Assembly: GCA_902479135.1 (NCBI GenBank)
Contig: CABSNU010000001.1
Location: 98,467 to 162,466 of the forward strand
DNA: 64,000 bases
Direction of reading: 5' to 3'
Source of the DNA: an uncultured Collinsella sp.
Lineage (GTDB): Bacteria; Actinomycetota; Coriobacteriia; Coriobacteriales; Coriobacteriaceae
The position numbers were made by a program, and so were the translations under genes. This document shows, piece after piece, positions 59,449 through 64,000 of the stretch. A model generated the notes under the pieces. That model was not told the DNA's origin and did no database searches. It saw only the letters and a list, made by a program, of their open reading frames with translations. Each line of letters starts with the position of its first letter. Position 1 is the stretch's first letter.

Positions 59449-60744
59449 CTAAGCCCCAAGCCTACCCATTAAGAAATCGACTGCAGAAACGATTTTGATG
59501 CCGTCAATGTCGGTCGGATGGCTTCCCCGGCGAACAATGATGATCTTCTCGTAACCGCCGGCGATCTTCTCAAGCGACCTGAGCTCAAAAGGACGCAGCT
59601 CGCGCTTACGCGTCGCCTCCTCGTCAATCGACTCTGTGACCTGAATAAACTTACGATCCGAGCCGTCGCCTATCGCAACAAAGTCGATTTCGGCATCTCG
59701 AAGATGACCTGTGAAGACCTGGTATCCGTCATAGACAAGGCGATTGTAAACGGCATTCTCGAGAACACGCCCGCTGTCGCTGCCGCGATACCCATCCAAG
59801 AAGGCTCGAAGCCCCAGATCCTCAATGTAGAACTTACCGCCGGTCTTCAAAATGTCCCGACCCTTAATATCAAATCGACGCGCGTGCGAAAAGATATAGG
59901 TCTCCTCAAGGGCGGACACACAAGTGTCCACGACGCCATGCGAGGATTTCGCCCCGTTCTCCGCCAGCGTTCCAACGATCTTATTAATTGATGTCGGGTT
60001 TGAAATGTTATCAGCCAAGTAGGAAGTGACGCGGTCGAGCACACTCCTGCTCGTCACCGACCGTCTACCCCGACGCGCCTCGCGAGCCAAAATGTCGCGC
60101 CCGACGATTGTTTGGTACGTGCTCCAGATATAGTCCTTCATTTCCTGCTCCGGTAGCTTTGAAGCAGCAAGAAACGGCAGGCCTCCAAACGTAAGATAAC
60201 GGTCGAGAAGATCGTCGAGCGCAACGATGTCCTCCCGACCAAAAACAACGAGCCTATTCGTGACGTCAGTCGGACCAAGAAAGTCGACATATTCCGAAAA
60301 AGTGAGCGGATGCATCCGAATCTCGACATACCTGCCCGAGATTAAGGTCGCAATCTCTGACGAGAGGAGAAAGGCATTCGAGCCCGTAGCATATATATCG
60401 CAGTCCCGGTCGACACGAAGTGCGTTAATCGCCTTCTCCCATCCGGCAACCTCCTGGAGCTCGTCGAAGAAGAGATAGCACCTCTTGCCAGCAGGCATTA
60501 GGCCGTCGACGTGGCGGTAAAGCTCTCGCCAATCACGCACGCCCTCCAGCTCAAACGACTCCATCTTAAAGGTCAAAAGACACTCGGACGGAACGCCGTT
60601 ATCCTCCAAATGTTTGCGCATCATGTCCAGAAGCGTCGATTTGCCGCAACGGCGCATACCCGTTACGACCTTGATGACATCCGCATCACGAAAGGCGATC
60701 AACTTTTCGAGATATCGATTTCTAGGAACCATCCGTTTATCCAT
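59449..60744 (-). CDS. AAA ATPase, DUF4143-type ATP-binding protein
   Basis: The gene encodes 431 residues; ATG 60744 is preferred to a GTG ten codons earlier that lies inside the tandem repeat. Walker A is VVTGMRRCGKSTLLDM (26-41), Walker B CYLFFDELQEV (89-99). YATGSNAFLLSSEIATLISGRY and the C-terminal DUF4143-type region (GGKFYIEDLGLRAFLDG, LENAVYNRLVYDGY, EIDFVAIGDG with a PD-(D/E)xK-like Asp/Glu set) follow. Such proteins are common in gut bacteria, are often mobile and have unclear function. Two 40-bp dyads overlap its start region. Confidence 0.9.
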   Translation of the reverse strand: MDKRMVPRNRYLEKLIAFRDADVIKVVTGMRRCGKSTLLDMMRKHLEDNGVPSECLLTFKMESFELEGVRDWRELYRHVDGLMPAGKRCYLFFDELQEVAGWEKAINALRVDRDCDIYATGSNAFLLSSEIATLISGRYVEIRMHPLTFSEYVDFLGPTDVTNRLVVFGREDIVALDDLLDRYLTFGGLPFLAASKLPEQEMKDYIWSTYQTIVGRDILAREARRGRRSVTSRSVLDRVTSYLADNISNPTSINKIVGTLAENGAKSSHGVVDTCVSALEETYIFSHARRFDIKGRDILKTGGKFYIEDLGLRAFLDGYRGSDSGRVLENAVYNRLVYDGYQVFTGHLRDAEIDFVAIGDGSDRKFIQVTESIDEEATRKRELRPFELRSLEKIAGGYEKIIIVRRGSHPTDIDGIKIVSAVDFLMGRLGA

Positions 60745-60757
60745 CGCCCGCCCCAAT

Positions 60758-60836
60758 CTGCAAGTTTTTCTCACAGCATGACAAAAACTTGCGAATTCTG
60801 CAAGTTTTTCTTACAAGTGACAAAAACTTGCAGAAT
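60758..60836. repeat. Two tandem 40-bp dyads at the ATPase start
   Basis: Unit 1 (60758-60797) and unit 2 (60798-60836) each contain TGCAAGTTTTTC and GACAAAAACTTGC, which pair with each other within the unit. The units match closely, differing in the middle (CTCACAGCA against TTACAA). The remainder to 61046 (about 200 bases) is the divergent promoter region of the ATPase and helicase genes and holds no gene. Confidence 0.85.
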
Positions 60837-61046
60837 CGTCTCCGGGTCATTTGCAACCGGATTCTGGCGAGGCCACGCCAAGGCGCAGACAACGGACGAC
60901 ACTGGGCCGTGGAAGTCGCTTGCTATTGAGAGTACGTCTCCTCCCAACCACCTATAAAACGAGACCGGAAAGAAAAGCCGCCCAAAACACGAACGATCGA
61001 TCTGTTATCCTGGCGCCAACATAGTCTTTCGAAAGGTTTGGCCGGG

Positions 61047-63923
61047 ATGACTACGCAGCAGCAGATTGATATTGAATTCGACTCGCTTGCACGCGAGAAC
61101 GATTCACCCAAGCTCATCGCCAACTCGAAGGCGACAGGCGGAACACTACTATCCGTTATCAAGGAGCAGCTCTCAACCTGCGGCTCTTTTGACTTTTGCG
61201 TAGCGTTTGTTGCAGACGGCGGCCTTCAAATCCTGGTCGAGACGTTCCAGAAGCTCAAGCAGCGTGGCATTAAGGGCAGGCTGCTCACGTCCACCTATCT
61301 CAACTTCAACTCACCCGATGCCTTTCGCAAGCTCCTGGAATACGACAACATGGAAGTTCGCGTATTCCAGGGTAATCTGCATGCCAAGGGATACATTTTT
61401 GATAAGGGCGAAACCAGCACGGTCATCGTCGGCAGCTCGAACATGACGCAGACCGCCCTCACCTGTAATAAAGAATGGAACGTGCTGTACCAGACTGTCG
61501 AGAACAGCCGCCTACTCGGCGAACTGAGGGGCGAGTTCAATTCGTTGTGGAACGACACCTCAACCGTTTTGCTTTCCCAAGACTGGATTGAGAACTATGC
61601 CGCATATCGATCGGCATGCCCGTCAAAGCCCAAATCGAAACCGACGTTCCAGGCAGCTGTTAGCCCAACCACGAACGACCTCGAAGAAATCAAGCCCAAT
61701 AAAATGCAGCAGCGCGCCCTTGAGGCGCTCGGCGTAATCCACCGCAAGGGCGAGACCCGTGCGTTGCTGGTCTCGGCAACCGGCACTGGCAAGACCTTCC
61801 TTTCGGCGTTCGACGTGCTCGCAACTAAACCCCGACGCATCCTCTTTCTTGCGCACCGCCGGCGCATTATAGACGCCTCCCGTGCAAGCTACGAACGGCT
61901 TTTGGGTAGCACCTATACGTTCGACACCTATCAAACTGGCAAGAATATAAGCAATGCTACCTGCGTGTTTGCCATGTGCTCTTCGGTCGCCAAGCATCTG
62001 AGCGATTTCCGTCCCGATGAGTTCGACTACATCGTCATCGACGAGGCCCACCGCACGGGATCTCAGGGCTACCAATCCATCATGTCGCACTTTACGCCTC
62101 GATTTTATCTGGGCATGACCGCTACGCCTAATCGCACCGACGGCTATGACGTCTTTGCCCTTTTCAATCACGTCATCGCGTTCCAGATCACGCTGCAGGA
62201 CGCTTTGGCCGAGGAGATGCTAGCCCCCTTCCATTATTTTGGCATTCACGATCTGGAGATTGACGACGAGACGGTTGAAGACACTGCCTTGTTCGGACGC
62301 TTGACGTCTGACGAGCGTGTGCGTCACATCACCGAGAAGATCGAAGAATACAGCGTCACCAAAAGCAACCGCAGGGGCTTAATTTTCTGCAATCGAAACG
62401 TCGAGGCCGAAGAACTGTCGCGCAAATTCAACACTCTCGGATATCGAACGGCTGCGATTAGCGGTCAAGATTCCGATGAAGTCCGCGATGCTGCGATCAG
62501 CCGACTTGAAGCCGGCGAGCTCGAGTACATTTTCTCGGTCGATATCATGAACGAAGGCGTCGACATCCCCTCGCTCAATCAGATCATCATGCTTCGACGC
62601 ACCGACTCCGCAATCATCTTTATTCAGCAGCTCGGACGAGGTTTGCGCCTGAATGATGGCAAGGAATACACACTGGTACTAGACTTTATTGGCAATTACC
62701 AGAGCAACTTCTTGGTGCCCATCGCGCTTTCGGGTGACAAGACGTACAACAAAGACCGCCTGCGTCGTCTCGTCCAAGAGAGCGATTCGGCGATCCCCGG
62801 ATGCTCAACGGTAAGCTTCGATCGTATTTCCGAAGCTCGCATCTATAAGGCCATCGACGGCGGTGACTTTACCTCCGTCAGATTTTTGAAGAACGAATAT
62901 CTCGACTTGCGTCAGAAACTCGGCAAGATTCCCTCGCTGCTCGAATTTGATCGTAATGGCTCCATCGATCCGCTGCTTATCTTCAAGAACAGCGGCCTGG
63001 GGTCCTACCACGCATTTCTTTCCAAATACGAGCCGGGCTACACAGTCCATTTTTCCTCTGATCAAACCAAGATTCTCAAATTTATTTCGCAAAAGCTCGC
63101 CGCGGGCAAGCGATTCGAAGACCTCTATTTGCTTCAAACGCTCGTCGAAGCCGGACACGAGGGCTATCGACATATGCGCGAGGCCGCGCTTAGGAACTAC
63201 CGCGCACAACTTAAGGACAGCGCCGTTAGGTCGGCAATCGCCGTCCTTAAGGGCGACTTTGCCACTCCTAAGGATTTCGTTTCCCTGCTTATTGACGACG
63301 GATGCGGACCTCGTCTGACCGAAGTGTTTGCGAGCGCCCTGCGCAACGCAGAGTTCAAGCGTCAGATTCTCGAGGTGCTGGATTTTGGCATTGCGCGCAA
63401 CCGACTCGACTATGCCGAGACGTACGAAAACACAAATTTCGTTCTCAATGCCAAGTACACGTACGAAGAGGTTTGCCGCTTGATGAACTGGGAAAAGAAC
63501 ATCAACGGCCAAAATCTTGGCGGCTACTTCTACGACGAGAAGACCAATACATTCCCCGTGTTTATTAACTATGACAAGGCACCCGACATTAGTGAGTCAA
63601 TTCAGTATGAAGACCGCTTTGTTTCGCCGAGCAAGCTAGTTGCAATCTCTAAGAACAACCGCACGCTCAACTCCCCCGAGATTCTGCGACTGCAGGCATG
63701 GCCAGAAAACGGCTTGATAACGTATTTGTTTATGCGAAAGAACAAGGACGATAAGGGTGGCAAGGAGTTCTATTTCTTAGGCGAAATACATCCGACCGGA
63801 GAGTTCGAGGCTATTAAAACTAAGAGCAACGACAACGCCGTCGAAATCGAATATGAGCTCAACGCACCCGTGAGGCAGGACATTTACGAGTTTATGCTCA
63901 GCGATCTTAGTGAAGCCGAGTAA
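61047..63923 (+). CDS. PLD-like nuclease / SF2 helicase fusion with DUF3427-type C-terminus
   Basis: The gene encodes 958 residues from ATG 61047 (AAAGG lies ten bases upstream; TTG 61038 is an alternative). Residues 30-175 form a phospholipase-D-type domain with one HKD motif, His112, Lys114 and Asp119 (LHAKGYIFDKG), then IVGSSNMTQTAL. The helicase core has motif I SATGTGKT (243-250), DEAH (332-335), MTATPNR and QQLGRGLR (527-534). The last 390 residues fit the DUF3427 type. Such fusions resemble restriction- or defence-type enzymes that load on and cut DNA. No methylase is beside it. The neighbouring ATPase is divergent. Confidence 0.9.
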   Translation: MTTQQQIDIEFDSLARENDSPKLIANSKATGGTLLSVIKEQLSTCGSFDFCVAFVADGGLQILVETFQKLKQRGIKGRLLTSTYLNFNSPDAFRKLLEYDNMEVRVFQGNLHAKGYIFDKGETSTVIVGSSNMTQTALTCNKEWNVLYQTVENSRLLGELRGEFNSLWNDTSTVLLSQDWIENYAAYRSACPSKPKSKPTFQAAVSPTTNDLEEIKPNKMQQRALEALGVIHRKGETRALLVSATGTGKTFLSAFDVLATKPRRILFLAHRRRIIDASRASYERLLGSTYTFDTYQTGKNISNATCVFAMCSSVAKHLSDFRPDEFDYIVIDEAHRTGSQGYQSIMSHFTPRFYLGMTATPNRTDGYDVFALFNHVIAFQITLQDALAEEMLAPFHYFGIHDLEIDDETVEDTALFGRLTSDERVRHITEKIEEYSVTKSNRRGLIFCNRNVEAEELSRKFNTLGYRTAAISGQDSDEVRDAAISRLEAGELEYIFSVDIMNEGVDIPSLNQIIMLRRTDSAIIFIQQLGRGLRLNDGKEYTLVLDFIGNYQSNFLVPIALSGDKTYNKDRLRRLVQESDSAIPGCSTVSFDRISEARIYKAIDGGDFTSVRFLKNEYLDLRQKLGKIPSLLEFDRNGSIDPLLIFKNSGLGSYHAFLSKYEPGYTVHFSSDQTKILKFISQKLAAGKRFEDLYLLQTLVEAGHEGYRHMREAALRNYRAQLKDSAVRSAIAVLKGDFATPKDFVSLLIDDGCGPRLTEVFASALRNAEFKRQILEVLDFGIARNRLDYAETYENTNFVLNAKYTYEEVCRLMNWEKNINGQNLGGYFYDEKTNTFPVFINYDKAPDISESIQYEDRFVSPSKLVAISKNNRTLNSPEILRLQAWPENGLITYLFMRKNKDDKGGKEFYFLGEIHPTGEFEAIKTKSNDNAVEIEYELNAPVRQDIYEFMLSDLSEAE

Positions 63924-64000
63924 CAGACGATATGAGCAGGACATAAAAACATTGAGAGCCCCTGCTGCATGAAAGACCGCGGATTAGGCCGACAATGGTG

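Noticed and set aside
59233..59472. 79-codon plus-strand ORF
   Set aside because: It crosses the ATPase terminator hairpin and its end overlaps the ATPase gene; no ribosome site precedes it.
60758..60836. CRISPR array
   Set aside because: Only two units of 40 bases lie directly end to end without spacers, and no cas gene is present.

Overview
The window looks like chromosomal DNA of a high-GC anaerobic gut actinobacterium of the class Coriobacteriia, most probably Collinsella. This is inferred from gene content and codon use, not from a marker gene. Supporting traits are an archaeal-type topoisomerase I, mannose-family PTS operons, a BceS-like two-component pair, RicT with holB and tmk, HypAB beside Tat genes, and many palindromic intergenic repeats. 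Most genes lie on the minus strand, and the long plus-strand ORFs opposite them are shadows.

Layout. 1-1400: the 5' part of a PTS IIB paralog whose phospho-acceptor His is replaced by Tyr, a tRNA-Thr(CGT), and two overlapping unknown genes. 1.5-11.7 kb: an N-acetylgalactosamine/galactosamine locus. It holds a YhcH/NanQ-like protein, a nagA 3' remnant, lacC, a lacX-like mutarotase, a flavodoxin, nagA, agaS, a GntR/UTRA regulator, and a PTS operon (IIA, YajC-like, IIB, IIC, IID). Sugar-6-phosphate from the PTS would be deacetylated (NagA), deaminated and isomerised (AgaS), then phosphorylated to tagatose-1,6-bisphosphate (LacC). The aldolase is not in the window. A palindromic CTGGT-N4-ACCA motif occurs in front of both agaS and the PTS operon and is the likely operator of the GntR regulator.

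12.3-21 kb: a DUF2975/XRE pair, a membrane-anchored acidic protein, and a four-gene run of dehydrogenase with a His/Cys-rich tail, small membrane protein, HEAT protein and isocitrate dehydrogenase. DegV, HPF and a solute-binding lipoprotein follow. 21.4-31 kb: a 213-bp inverted-repeat element, a Vsr/DUF559-like protein, comF, ricT, holB and tmk in one direction, a zinc-ribbon membrane protein flanked by two copies of a 71-bp palindrome, and topA. 31-40 kb: hypB, hypA, tatC and tatA/B, a STAS protein, an aspartate aminotransferase, nhaA, a family II pyrophosphatase and a ROK glucokinase. 40-53 kb: a GntR regulator with mannose-6-phosphate isomerase, pcrA, a frameshifted 2-hydroxyacid dehydrogenase, uppP, uspA, a sensor kinase/regulator pair, a hypothetical gene and purH. 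53-64 kb: a GNAT acetyltransferase, a second inverted-repeat element, a DUF2207 membrane protein, gluQ, two overlapping metallophosphoesterases, a small membrane protein, a DUF4143-type AAA ATPase, and a PLD-SF2 helicase that may act in DNA defence.

The most unusual material is the set of intergenic repeats. At least four unrelated palindromic families recur in the window. Other notable points are the metal-binding tail on a hydroxyacid dehydrogenase, the IIB paralog lacking its active-site His, the shared GntR operator, and the tandem dyads in front of the AAA ATPase next to the PLD-helicase.
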